A DNA stretch of 64,000 nt from Paraconiothyrium sp. Pb-2020 (lineage: Eukaryota; Ascomycota; Dothideomycetes; Pleosporales; Didymosphaeriaceae): NCBI GenBank assembly GCA_022419385.1, contig JAJUBI010000001.1, forward strand, positions 1-64,000, in the 5' to 3' direction. Position 1 is the first letter of the stretch, and each line of letters starts with the position of its first letter. The notes under the pieces were generated by a model. The model was not told where the DNA came from. It searched no databases and was given only the letters and a program-made list of their open reading frames with translations. Below are positions 1-9,771 of the stretch, one piece after another. Position numbers and translations under genes: made by a program.

Positions 1-113
1 CTAACCCTAACCCTAACCCTAACCCTAACCCTAACCCTAACCCTAACCCTAACCCTAACCCTAACCCTTAACCCTAACCCTAACCCTTAACCTAACCCTA
101 ACCCTAACCCTAA
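1..113. repeat. Telomere repeat, (CCCTAA)n
   Basis: Tandem CCCTAA units fill the first 113 bases, with a few variant units (an extra T or a lost base) in the proximal third. This is the C-rich strand of TTAGGG, the telomere repeat of most filamentous ascomycetes, reading inward from a left chromosome end. Confidence 0.98.
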
Positions 114-492
114 TATAATAATAGTAGTAACTAGTTAGATTATAAGAATAAGTATTATAATACGGGTTAAATGCTAAGTATAATATAGACATATAATTAA
201 GATTATATAACTAGATCTATAGATTTATAAAATAGAGCTATAGAGCCTAGGCTAGATAGTAGTATATAGATAATAGATTACTACTAGTAATCTCTTATTA
301 TTAATTTATAATATAGTTTACTATATCTAGTTTTCTTATAGAAGATTACCTTTAAGTCTTTAGTAATATATTCTTATTATAGTAATTAAAACGCTTACCT
401 ATAATAATTTATATAACCCTATATACTACTTATCTCTACTAGAACCCTAACTAGGCCGCGGCTTACTACAGTGTTAAGAAGGCCCTGTTATA
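110..492 (+). mobile_element. Truncated LTR fused to the telomere (463-bp LTR family of elements A, B, D)
   Basis: Matches the plus-orientation LTR at 41941-42403 from LTR base 37 to its end, including the landmark block near 450-490 with CCGCGGC and GAAGGCCCTG. The first 36 bp of the LTR are replaced by telomere repeat; CTAA is shared at the joint. The sequence is rich in TpA, as after RIP. No matching second LTR or internal region follows, so it is a solo or broken LTR. Confidence 0.85.
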
Positions 493-686
493 GTTAGTAT
501 AAACCTAGAATAAGATTAGTATTTTGCTAAATACTACTTTACTAAATTTAGTAGTAATTTAGTAGTAAATACTAATACTACTATCTTTATATAGTAATAA
601 CTCTACTACTATTACTTCTATGCCTTAGCAAAGGGTAGTATTAGAATTATACACTTACCTTACCCCTATATGCACGTAAATCTGTA
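493..686. other. AT-rich spacer between LTR and transporter fragment
   Basis: About 190 bp of AT-rich sequence with short self-complementary TAGTA/TACTA runs near 520-590. No coding signal and no match to the internal sequence of the retroelements downstream. Confidence 0.6.
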
Positions 687-1424
687 ATGAAAAATTTTAA
701 AGGTTTGCTAAGCCTCCACCTAACCTTAAGGGCGAAACGGGCCTTTAAGTTCTCTGGCATTAACGCATTCATCTACTACGCGCCCACACTATTCGAGTCT
801 CTTGGCCAAACTCCTAAGATAGCACTTATTATGTCTGGTATTTTCAACTGCCTCCAGCTTGTTGCGGTCGCGATTTACTTTGTTGTCATTGATAAGGTTG
901 GTCGCCGACCGCTCGCGATATGGGGAGCTGCTGGCAGCACTGTTGCCTACGTCGTTATATTAGCCCTCTCTGGTACGTTTGGCAACAACTGGCCCGCACA
1001 CCCTGCTGCCGGGTGGGCTAGTATAGCCATGGCGTTCATGTTCATCTTGACGTATGGTGTCTCTTACTCTCCACTCGGCTGGACTCTACCCCCAGAAGTC
1101 TTTCCCAACGCCATGCGCGCTAAAGGAGTAGCGCTAGCAGTTGCCGTTAATTGGCTTTCCAATTTCATTGTTGGGGTTGTCACCCCTCCAATGCTGGATT
1201 CGATCAAATACGGCACCTTTGTCTTCTTTGCTTGCATGTGCTTCTTGGCGGTGATTTGGGCCTTCCTCCTTGTCCCAGAAACGAAAGGTAAGACTCTCGA
1301 AGAGATGGACGAAATGTGGGGAGACAACAGTGCTCAAGAGGAGAAAGAGATCATGAAACAAGCGGTCGCCAGGGGTGTTCTTCAAGCGAAAGTTGCCAAC
1401 ATGAAGCACAATGCCGATGTTTAG
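687..1424 (+). pseudogene. C-terminal half of an MFS sugar transporter (5'-truncated)
   Basis: From about residue 23 the frame reads as the second half of a sugar-porter (MFS): a TM7-type GINAFIYYAPTLF motif, a DKVGRRP loop motif, helices about 8-12, and the family-typical PETKGKTLEEMDEMWGD tail. These transporters are usually about 500-550 residues; only about 220 are left and the first six helices are absent. The first 22 residues look like read-in from flanking AT-rich DNA. The fragment lies within 300 bp of the telomere-linked LTR, so loss of the 5' half probably came with the end-forming or transposon event. The remaining frame is open, without RIP-like stops. It would not make a working permease. 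Confidence 0.8.
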
Positions 1425-2614
1425 TCGTGGAAGGGGGGAGTAAATATGCTATTGTCCGTATCATTCTGAATAGGAGTGTTGGTGACATGGTTGTTTAACT
1501 ATCACACGTGGTGACATGCTAAAGCCTTGGTGTAGCGCAGAGCAAATTTGGCTTTAGGTCATGACTGCGTCAATGATCATCCAAAGTGGCGAGCGCAAGC
1601 TTCCGTAGGCTACGTTTACTGATTGGTGAGTGAAGGTTCAGAACAATGCTTGGTGGGCGGGCGGGGTGCGTTGGATACTGTTACCGCAGTGCCCAGGTGG
1701 CGAAGCTCGTCCATATCCACCACCTGCCGTGCCTCCATTTCATCAAACACGCAATCTGCGACTCCGAGCGTGTGTACAGTATAAGTCTTCAGTCATGGCG
1801 GGTTCTGCGAAGCTCCAGTCGGACCTCGTGTCAGGCGCTTTGTTTCCGACAAGTACAGCAGTATGCGGTAAAGAAATATGGATGTCAGTAGACTTCATTG
1901 TACCTCAATCTGATCTTTCCTGAAGAAAGGCTGTTTCTGAAAACGCTACACACTTTGACAGTAACGATGCTGTTCGGAAAGGACTGACAGGTGGATCGCG
2001 CTCCTATTTGGCGTCAATGACGGGATGTTCAATATCCTGGCGACAACGCGGGGCGAAGGGGATGCCGAATTGGGGAATCGATCAAGCTGACCGAACTTCG
2101 CCGCTGGCCTTGGTGTACCTGGAAAGCAGGCCGAATGCGCTGGTCGTAAACGAGAGCGTGGACTTTTTGCTATGAGGTGAGTATAATTTCATGCGCGAAG
2201 GACCCAAGGTAACAGAGAGCCTCGAATGCAAGCAAAGATAATCATGGGATACAAGCGAATCATGGATCTGACGCATCGTCACTTTGGAGTTAGGCGGTAT
2301 ACTTGACAAGCTGATATGTGAGCGTGCGACATGAAATGGCCAGCATACCGTTTAATCAAGCCATAGATCTGTTTTGAGCTGATAGATTACTTGCTTCTCT
2401 ATGTTTGACAATTTAGGCCCAATTGTCCGTCAAATCTTGGGTTGGAACACAGGCGCACGTGCCTGACCCAATGAGTAGAGATACGGGTTGGAATCGGGAA
2501 CATCACATTCATTCAGCTGAAGTCAATCGAAGAAGCACCCAAATGTAAGTCTTGCTCCCTTGTAATAGGATATGATAAGTACATGCAATAGGTGCTCATG
2601 ACCCCTCCACAACG
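1425..2614. other. Intergenic; no convincing gene
   Basis: Normal-GC sequence. Short open frames occur but none has recognisable motifs. It contains one copy of a dispersed repeat (1644-1746). Otherwise I see nothing. Confidence 0.5.
1644..1746 (+). repeat. Dispersed repeat, copy 1 (second copy at 21104-21219, opposite strand)
   Basis: The core 1684-1734 matches the reverse complement of 21117-21167 at 49 of 51 positions, with weaker similarity outside. The core contains the inverted repeat CAGGTGG...CCACCTG, so it could form a hairpin. No coding role is evident. Confidence 0.75.
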
Positions 2615-3929
2615 TTAGATCTTCCCGTAACCGGCAGTGTTCGCTACATTCTTTGCGTCGGTAGCGCTGGAAGCGGAAGCGATGTTCTTGCCCGAAAAAT
2701 TAGTAAGGAACCCGGTGTCTTTGATGTTGAAAGCGCCGGAGCTGCCAAAGGCGTTGACAACACAGGCGCGGCCGAGATAGGACGAGCATGCGGCATTGCT
2801 CGAACTGTCGGGGCTTGTGAAAGCTTGGCCTCCGACAGGCGAAGTCACCACATTGACTACGTTCTGGAAAACATTGCCTTCGGCTAGAACCATGCCGCCC
2901 GAATCAATTTCGAAAGCATGTCCTGAGCTATCGGTTTGGTAGAAGTAATTGTTCACCACGTGGGCAAGGGTGTTGCCACCAACCTTAGGAGCGCGGCCTG
3001 AGACGTGGTGAACGTAGTTGTTCTTGAAAGTGACTAAGTCCTGGGATCCCAGGAACAGGACATTCCAGTAGTGGTAGCTATCGCAGTTTGGCGACCATGA
3101 AGTTGTGCCATCAATATCGCAGTTGGAAATTGTTACGCGATTGCTAGCACTGGTGCCCAGAACAATGTGCTGTCGACCGATGAGTGAGGTAGATACGTGA
3201 TCAATCCAGACTGTAATTATCAGCAAGTCAGCAAGATCTTGAGAACTGACGAGAGATTCTTAGCCCTTCGGCGCGAGCAGCCTGACTTCTTGGGCAAGGG
3301 GAGTCTATGGAGTCTTACTCAAGTCGGTGTTATCGAGGGTTATGGCGTCGCCTCCCCACACATATTTTGGATTCAAATTCGTGATCTTCACATTCTGTAT
3401 AATAACATTTTTGGCGTTTATTATCCGTAGGCCTTTACCCTGTGGAACTCAATTAGCGAACTGACTGAACGATGGTCAAATCACTCTAGTGGGATCCTGA
3501 TACCTTTATAACACCCGAAGATCCTTGGCCAACCAGCGACTTGTTCGAGCCAACTGTGATGCCTAGGACACCAGCCTTGTCGTAAGAGACAGAAACACTT
3601 GGAGCTGAGGCCTCATAGTTCGTGCACCAACTGTTCTGATTGATAGCGGTCTGGCATGCGCTGCCGGTTCCCCACGGTGCACACCCGGTCCCCGACACGG
3701 TTCCCTCACTACCGGTAAAGTCAAAGGTCTTCGTCAGGATAATTACTCGGGCGGAGCTGTCACCCAGGTAGGAGACCAGTTCCGCGTTGGTAGACGGATA
3801 GACCGCGGTTGCTGAGCCACCACCGGTCACGCCCTTGGCGAAACCCTCTGCCGCGCCGGTGACACCTACTGCCGCAGCATACCGGGCCAAAGCGAATGAG
3901 GTAAATATTAGGATTCGATTTGGGAACAT
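2615..3929 (-). CDS. Secreted pectin lyase, polysaccharide lyase family 1
   Basis: Three exons: 3929-3504, 3439-3319 and 3210-2615; introns of 64 and 108 bp with GT..AG ends; 380 residues, the usual length for fungal pectin lyases. An N-terminal signal peptide (about residues 1-21) precedes the mature start VGVTGAAEGFA. Family blocks in order: VTGGGSATAVYP, TKTFDFTG, GCAPWGTGSACQ, WCTNYE, YVWGGDAITLDN, WIDHV, GRQHIVLG and SGRAPKVGGNT. The last carries the catalytic Arg (about R255) and the neighbouring Lys (about K258) of this family. PL1 pectin lyases cleave methyl-esterified homogalacturonan by beta-elimination outside the cell. Pectate lyase is less likely because the sequence follows the pectin-lyase subfamily throughout. 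No lesion seen. Confidence 0.93.
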
Positions 3930-4032
3930 AGCTGATACCGAAATTAGCGAAAAATAATAGCAACGAAGCCGAGATCAAGAAGTGTGCCAGTTCGGAATTG
4001 TCATAAGCAGCTATTGCCTCGCCAGAAAGAGC

Positions 4033-4039
4033 CTTTATA
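4033..4039 (-). promoter_or_regulatory. Putative TATA box of the pectin lyase gene
   Basis: TATAAAG on the minus strand, about 104 bp upstream of the pectin lyase start codon. Position and sequence fit a fungal core promoter; there is no other support. Confidence 0.45.
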
Positions 4040-5426
4040 CCCTACACGAGAAGTTGATATGTTCCGTGGATTGATCGGCTGATTTATACGGATTATTTTT
4101 CCGTAGCACATCCAAGGTCTGGAAACATAGCGTTCTGTCGTCATGCCTGGGGACACCGCTTATTGGTGGTTTTCATCCCCTGCTGCTTTCCGGACTGGGG
4201 TAAAGTAGCCTACCCAAGGCGCGCCTAAGCAATGCATTCGTGGATCTCGTCAAACTCACAGAAACTTGACTGCGGGGTGCACCATTAGGTTGCCTGTCTT
4301 AGGCACCATAACGTTCGGCGAGCTAATTGGCCCATGTCAGAATAACTGGAGCCACTTGGTGTTAAACCATACAGGTATGCACCTGCACATGTCTGGTGAC
4401 ACAGGATTTTAGAAAAAATATCTATGAGGAGTGAGCTAGGAGTATGATAACTGCCGTACACCCGTCTGACTCGTTCGCCATTGCTGACATTCCCCTTGGT
4501 AATCGGTTAATTCCCCCTAGAACAAACATCGGTCTACTGTCAATATAACATTCAATTGCCTGAATGCTAGCAGCAAATAACCCGGAGCTAGGCTCGGGCA
4601 CGCCATATGAAATCGTCGACATACGGTGAGTCCATCTTTCAAGGAGTTGACTGCTGGATAGTTTTGCACTGAAGCCCTGGATGTCGCCGTCAATTTGTCC
4701 ACAAACGAGTAGGAGTATATGGAATACTACTTCTAAGGATCGCCAATAATATGTGTAGATTTTATCTGAATGCACAGTTTACGCGAAATCAAGCTCCTAT
4801 GAGCAATCAGCACTCAGCTTGAGTCCACCTGGAGAGGTTTCTTACCAGGGAATATCGCTGTTCAAATTCACTCATATCAATCGACAACCTCGCAGCTTGT
4901 CAAATCTATGTACTACTTATACACGGGCGACCTGCAACCGATGGCCTGCGTCTCACCGAAGAATACCTGCCTCTTCCAAGATCTGGGGGAGGCGACACTT
5001 GTAGCTTCTTGATAAGTCTGTTTTCACTAATGCTCCATTCTGCGGGGGTGCGGTAAGCGCGTCAATGGAAATCTGCATAAGTACGGCGTAACTTGGTCGT
5101 AGATGAAGTCTGCCTCCCTAGCTTCCTCAACAGTGGCACGTGCCTTTTCTCTATGCCAGTAGAGGCGTTCACGTCTGTGTGCTTCGTCGCTTTCTTCGGA
5201 TTCGGAGCGCTCAGGTAGAGCGGTGTCTTTGTTGAAGACGAGACCATTTTTATGAAGAGATTGAGAAATCGCAAATCGGCGATGCCTAGGCCTGTCGCCT
5301 CCCGCAAGGTTTTCCAGCCAGGAGCAGCTTTCCGCATCCTTTTCCTCCGGGGGAACCCACCATATTCGCTCTTGGGGGCATCCAATCCTACTTCAGTGGT
5401 ACAATTTAGGGACATAGTTCCTCAGG

Positions 5427-5591
5427 ATGAAAATGGAGGGCAATAGATGGACTGTTAGTGAGACAGAGCATCTAGAAGGGAACATTTGGGATGACCGATT
5501 TGGCGATATCTACGATGACCATTACGGCTTTGGCAGTGCGGACTATGACGCTTATGAGTGCAGCGTTGACTATGATATTGATTTTTGGTGA
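5427..5591 (+). CDS. Possible 54-residue acidic D/Y-rich peptide
   Basis: A short open frame whose last 35 residues are strongly biased to Asp, Tyr, Gly and Phe and end DYDIDFW. I do not recognise it. The biased composition is unusual for random sequence, but there is no signal peptide and no clear upstream exon. It could be the last exon of a degraded gene or chance. Confidence 0.2.
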   Translation: MKMEGNRWTVSETEHLEGNIWDDRFGDIYDDHYGFGSADYDAYECSVDYDIDFW

Positions 5592-5976
5592 AGTGGGTCT
5601 GGCTACGCTTAGCTACATAGATACATATCCTCGTAGTGCAGCGTAACTTGGCTGCTCTATAGATCAGGTTAAACCCATTTGCTGTAAAAATGAAGATATG
5701 TTTAGCAAAAGGCCAGCCTCCTATACTGATCCAAGGTAGAGTACTCATCAATCGTGACAGTAAGCGACCACAGAAAAGAGAGCATGAATTAATCAAAGAA
5801 TGTGGTGTGCTTTATTTATTGAGTTGTTTACAAGAGTGTGCCTCATTATCCATATCCACCAAAAGAAAGGACTGGTGTAGAGAGGGAAATAGCTAGATTT
5901 CAGACTGTGAGGGTATGAGTGATATGAACGGTACAGCCCAATCGTCATTGACGAAAACTCCATGTAGAATCAATCA

Positions 5977-7134
5977 CTAATTGCTCTGGACGAACATAAC
6001 TTTGCCGTCGGGGGCTTTTCCAGCTAAAAGCACCTGGTAGCAGACGCGGCCATTCACGTCAGTTGGAGCGCCCAAACAGTCACTGCCACTGAATGAACCC
6101 TCAGGTGTACCTAAGGAACGACTCTTAGAGGATCCAAGTTGGTTAGGGATGTCTTCTACTCACATTCAAGGTGGGGCTGGAAGGTTAAGAAACCAGATTG
6201 CCCAGCCGGGATATCAGCGGTATAAGACCATTCGAAACTTTGAGATTCCTCGGTGCTGACTTCAACGCTGAAGGTAATGCTAGCACTAATGAGCTCGAAA
6301 AGGCTAGCTCCAATCGATGAGGACATCCCCATTGTAGTTGTCGTGGACTATGACTCGGGTCAGCAGCTTTCGATCATGCAGGGGGTTGTGCAACCTTACC
6401 GACGTGTAGGCCAGATCAACTAATGGTGAGCAGCCTTCTGCACCTGCAGAGCAGCCAACATCTGGACCGATTTTGACCTGTTGGCCAAATGTACTCTCAG
6501 AATCATGAGAGGCACTATTGAACTTGCAGTCTTCCCGCTTTTGATGGAAAAGGCTGCTACGCTTGATAGCGGTCACATCTCGAGGCGCGGGATTCTCGGA
6601 TCCGTCTAATGTTGCTCTCTTGCCGGGCGTTAATGGAGGAGAAGCAGCGGCTTGACAATCATTGCCACAACAGAGACTACACACCAGATCAGCTCTGCTA
6701 AAGCTCACCATTTCGTCACAAACTTACGCGTAACCAAATTTCTTCGGAATTTTCGACTCTTTACATCCATTGTCCACGTTCGAGATCGTCGCATAGTAAG
6801 TCTGACATTCGCCTTTGTTCAGATCTTCACCCTTAGGAGGTCCCTCATAGAGGACCAGACCACAGTCGTCGGGGATGGTATTCGTGTCGATGTGTACAGT
6901 ATACTGGTCACCCGAATCCTCAAAGCCTTCGAGAGTGTTGATTTCATACATGCATTCCCACAACTGGCCGGACAGTACTTTGTTGCTTTCGTAAACACCC
7001 AAGCTTGTAGACCCACCGAAAGAGCCAGTGCCACATTCTTTGTCGGCGTACAGCCAGACGTTAGCAATGGTCTGTTGCGCTGAGACAGTTGTAGCCACAA
7101 TGGCTTGCAAGGTGAGGATATAATAAAACTGCAT
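5977..7134 (-). CDS. Secreted protein of unknown function, two Cys-containing regions
   Basis: Four exons give about 317 residues: 7134-6728, 6676-6404, 6303-6164 and 6110-5977. The start at 7134 gives a clean signal peptide (MQFYYILTLQAIVATTVSAQQ); an upstream in-frame Met would bury it. The N-terminal part (about residues 20-135) has paired cysteines; a linker follows with CCGNDC and a basic stretch. The C-terminal part has GCSAGAEGCS, a Ser/Thr-rich beta-strand segment, then IPAGQSGFLTF and a closing Cys-rich piece. The C-terminal half resembles uncharacterised secreted proteins of other ascomycetes that I can recall but not name. The exon 2/3 junction is uncertain: the better-looking donor GTAAGG at 6399 breaks phase, while GTCGGT at 6403 keeps the frame. 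Confidence 0.65.
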
Positions 7135-7226
7135 ATTTCGTGGTCGTATAGATGTAAAGGGTAGTGTCGCTAGAAAAAGTGAAATTGAGCTGCTTAATGA
7201 TGGTGTCAAAGGTGAAATGCATTGGT

Positions 7227-7233
7227 CTTTATA
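7227..7233 (-). promoter_or_regulatory. Putative TATA box of the secreted-protein gene at 5977-7134
   Basis: TATAAAG on the minus strand, about 93 bp upstream of the chosen start codon at 7134. This also supports that start over the in-frame Met at 7236, which would overlap the box. Confidence 0.45.
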
Positions 7234-8094
7234 CATTCACGGCCCTATAAAAATGACGTCTGTGTATCACCTTCTTCAAGTCGAAATTCACATGACGTCG
7301 CCATAAACATCAACGATTATATCTTGGCTCGCCAAACGTCAGGAATATGTGTTCTCTAATCTCATACAGTGATTATACTGTTTCAGCGTCCTACTCATGA
7401 CCGCAAGGCTTCAAATGCAGCAGTCATTTCTATGTATGGCATTGATCGGCAAGTCAATTGTAAAGACCCAAAAGTCTTCACACTTGAAACGGAGGAACAT
7501 GCCCCAAACCCTAACATGACGTAGTATCGCATGTCATCCCGGCAGGACCGATGATCCAATCGGCGAGGACGGATATGAGCCCAGCAATGCGGCGGAAGCA
7601 TCCATCCAGAAGCAAAATACATTAGCAGATACATTCGCGGGGAAACAATGAAGAGGTGTATGCTACAAGGTGCCCTCGGGCGTTTAAGGCGTAAGGGGCC
7701 ATCTAGAGGTTAAGGCGTAAGGCGCTCCACTTTTCGCACAGGATGTCTTCCAGCTAAGCCTCGTTTTCGAAATCGAAGGGCTGAGAGAAGCCTTGTTCGG
7801 CATGGAGGGTAAGGATGTGTGCTGATCAACGGGATTCCGATCGGGATCCCGATGTCTCACAAGTTAACCCTGGTACTGTGTCATTTTGTAATCTCACAAC
7901 TGACGTTATCAACTGACCTTATGATAGGCATCCGTGTCTCATCTTGCGACTTGGCTAAAGTCGACACTGGATACTTCCTATAAGATGGAAATGATGAGTT
8001 GGTCGAAATGCGGCAAATGGTCCTGCTCGTGTCTTACTACGTATCTCACAATGGACCTAATGACCAAAACGACAAGGGTGGCGTTCAGGGGCGA

Positions 8095-8101
8095 TATATA
8101 A
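8095..8101 (+). promoter_or_regulatory. Putative TATA box of the small cysteine-rich protein gene
   Basis: TATATAA 104-110 bp upstream of the ATG at 8205, a usual distance for a highly expressed fungal gene. Confidence 0.45.
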
Positions 8102-8204
8102 GACGAATGACTGCAGTGCATGTATGAACTTCTTATCACAGCTCAACTGATAACATCAATTCTTAGCAAGTTCGACAACCACTTCCACTCGAATTTCCAT
8201 CAAA

Positions 8205-8670
8205 ATGGTCTCCACCAACTCATTTTTTCTTGCTCTAATACCCTCCGTGGTTTCCGCTTGGCAGGCAGGTACGTAACCGACGCTCTTAAGACTCCAAGTA
8301 CCGATCAATTATGCGATATCCATCAGGAGGAGACTCTCTAACTTAGTCTTCAGGCGCTTTCTGGACCTCTAAGACCTGCTCCCTCGATTTCGCGCCTGAC
8401 TCGGGATGGAAAGGTGGAGATAAAGGTGTCACCTCCCACTGCGGAGGATTCACTACGACTGGCTCAGGTGGCATCAATGCCATCCTGGTGAAAGACTGGG
8501 ATGACAATTGCCACTTCGACATCTACGATTCCATTGACATCACCTGTACCGATGATGTCAAGATGACATTCAACAAGGGTGATGCGGGTAATAATGTCCA
8601 AAATGGAGCCATCTGCAACAACAGCAAGGACTTTCCGGACGGATTTAACTTTAAATACAAGTGCGAATAA
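8205..8670 (+). CDS. Small secreted cysteine-rich protein, effector candidate
   Basis: Two exons, 8205-8268 and 8354-8670, with an 85-bp intron (GTACGT..CAG), give 126 residues. The first exon is almost exactly a signal peptide (MVSTNSFFLALIPSVVSA, then WQAG). The mature part has six cysteines, enough for three disulfides, spread through Gly/Asp-rich sequence and ending KYKCE. The intron phase joins GCA-G to GC cleanly, and the reading frame has no lesion. No domain recognised. Small size, secretion, even cysteine count and a subtelomeric site next to an LTR are common in fungal effectors; antimicrobial or structural roles are equally open. Confidence 0.75.
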
Positions 8671-9048
8671 CGGAATGTCTTTGAGCGAGTAAGACCGTCA
8701 AATTATACAATCGGGGTGGGATGACGGAATTGAGTGCGAAGGGTGCTCAAGGTTTCGGGGGTTACGAAGTGCAATGGCCTGATGCGCACATAGCTAACGT
8801 CACTCTTTATTACAAATTTGTCGATTGCAATAGTTTTCGTAGAACTTTCTTTGTAAGATCATAAAGTATATTTCCAAATAAAACAGTGCAGGCCCCACCG
8901 ATACCTAGACGTGAAGTAAGACTAGCTTTCATAACGTATCGAGTGATTAATAGTGTACTTATGGCCTATACCTATATTATAGGTTTTATAGCCCTGGATA
9001 GGCTACGTGACTTAGTATTACGTGCGATGTCGCGAAAGTCTACAGGAG
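8671..9048. other. Intergenic, ends at LTR target site
   Basis: Downstream region of the small secreted protein gene. The last five bases, AGGAG (9044-9048), are the left copy of the solo LTR target duplication. No gene seen. Confidence 0.5.
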
Positions 9049-9453
9049 TGTTAAACTCCTCAAGGGTAGCTAGTCCTAAAAGGGTTAAGGTTGGTTCTCG
9101 GGCAAGACGACTGAGAGGGGAAGGGGGAGTCTTGTTGATACGGAAGTATCTTGCGAAGTATAACGAGTCAACAAGGGAGCCTGAGTAAATCCAAACGATA
9201 GATTGATAGACAGGTTGAACACGAGTATGAAAGCCTCATACTCGAGTTCCTATATACTTGGTCTGGGCGATAGTCAACTATCGCTCGTCAACTATCGCTC
9301 GTTGACTATCGCTCGTTGACTATCAGTCACGTGACTTCCCTTAGCGCCCGGCGGCACAGTCGAAACGTGTGCCCCACTCTGGGTAAGCCAATGGTGAGCA
9401 TTATTACAATACAAAATGGGGTCCTGACCCTCGCTCGGGTTTGGATCCTAACA
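9049..9453 (+). mobile_element. Solo LTR, 405 bp, with AGGAG target duplication
   Basis: Starts TGTTAAACTCC and ends TCCTAACA, flanked by AGGAG at 9044-9048 and 9454-9458. The first 200 bp and the last 15 bp match the 416-bp LTRs of element E (43963-44378, 50338-50753). This copy keeps GC where E has TpA: it is little touched by RIP. The middle and right portion differ from E, so it is a sister subfamily. It arose by LTR-LTR recombination removing a full element. Orientation is given as the TG..CA strand shown; the parent's coding strand is not knowable here. Confidence 0.92.
9268..9324. repeat. Tandem and inverted 14-bp repeats inside the solo LTR
   Basis: Four copies of a GACTATCGCTCGTT-like unit; the first two read GTCAACTATCGCTC and the next GTTGACTATCGCTC, so GTCAAC/GTTGAC also alternate as inverted pieces. 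The block sits just upstream of a CACGTG at about 9328-9333. It may be an enhancer-like array in the LTR; absent from element E LTRs. Confidence 0.75.
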
Positions 9454-9771
9454 AGGAGTTACTAACGGTTTTCTAATCGCAATTTAGCACTGAAGCCGCC
9501 ATGCTGGCATAGGTTAGGCCGCTAGACTAATAGCTCGCTTATCCATACGCACATGTTCTGAAACACGGATCCAATTATATCATTTACCTAAGTGGATGAG
9601 AGTGATGCGAACGCGACTCGCAATATCCTTTATCGTACCTTCATTAATATGTCATAAAAGTGTAGAGGTACATAGTTTCGTCGTTCCCCAGCCTTTTTTT
9701 TAGCAGCCATTCCTTTCGCCGGTGCAGGCACTTATTCCACAGCGCCACCGTCGCTTCACACTCGTTCAATC
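9454..9771. other. Upstream region of the lyase gene
   Basis: 318 bp from the solo LTR to the start codon at 9772. A pyrimidine run (CCTTTTTTTTAGC) lies about 75 bp before the ATG. The LTR therefore sits within promoter distance of this gene. Confidence 0.5.

Larger units (their letters stand above)
3930..5976. other. Intergenic, about 2 kb
   Basis: Holds the pectin lyase promoter at its left edge. Between 4400 and 5900 there are several short open frames on both strands (for example a basic 117-codon frame at 5062-5415, minus), none with family motifs. A 54-codon acidic frame at 5427-5591 is listed separately with low confidence. Confidence 0.5.
7135..8204. other. Divergent intergenic region between two secreted-protein genes
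   Basis: Contains promoters for the genes at 7134 (minus) and 8205 (plus), each with a TATA-like box. A 13-bp sequence TTAAGGCGTAAGG occurs twice near 7684-7725. No gene seen. Confidence 0.5.

Noticed and set aside
1630..1923. 97-codon plus-strand frame containing PQCPGGEARPYPPP
   Set aside because: The similarity to the N-terminal extension of the dioxygenase frame comes from the dispersed DNA repeat at both sites, not from a shared protein.
5062..5415. 117-codon basic minus-strand frame
   Set aside because: No recognisable motif and an overlapping frame is open on the other strand; not enough to call a gene.
6308..6399. Intron with the better donor GTAAGG in the secreted-protein gene
   Set aside because: Neither nearby AG acceptor keeps phase; GTCGGT at 6403 to 6304 does, though the donor is weak, so the model is flagged as uncertain.
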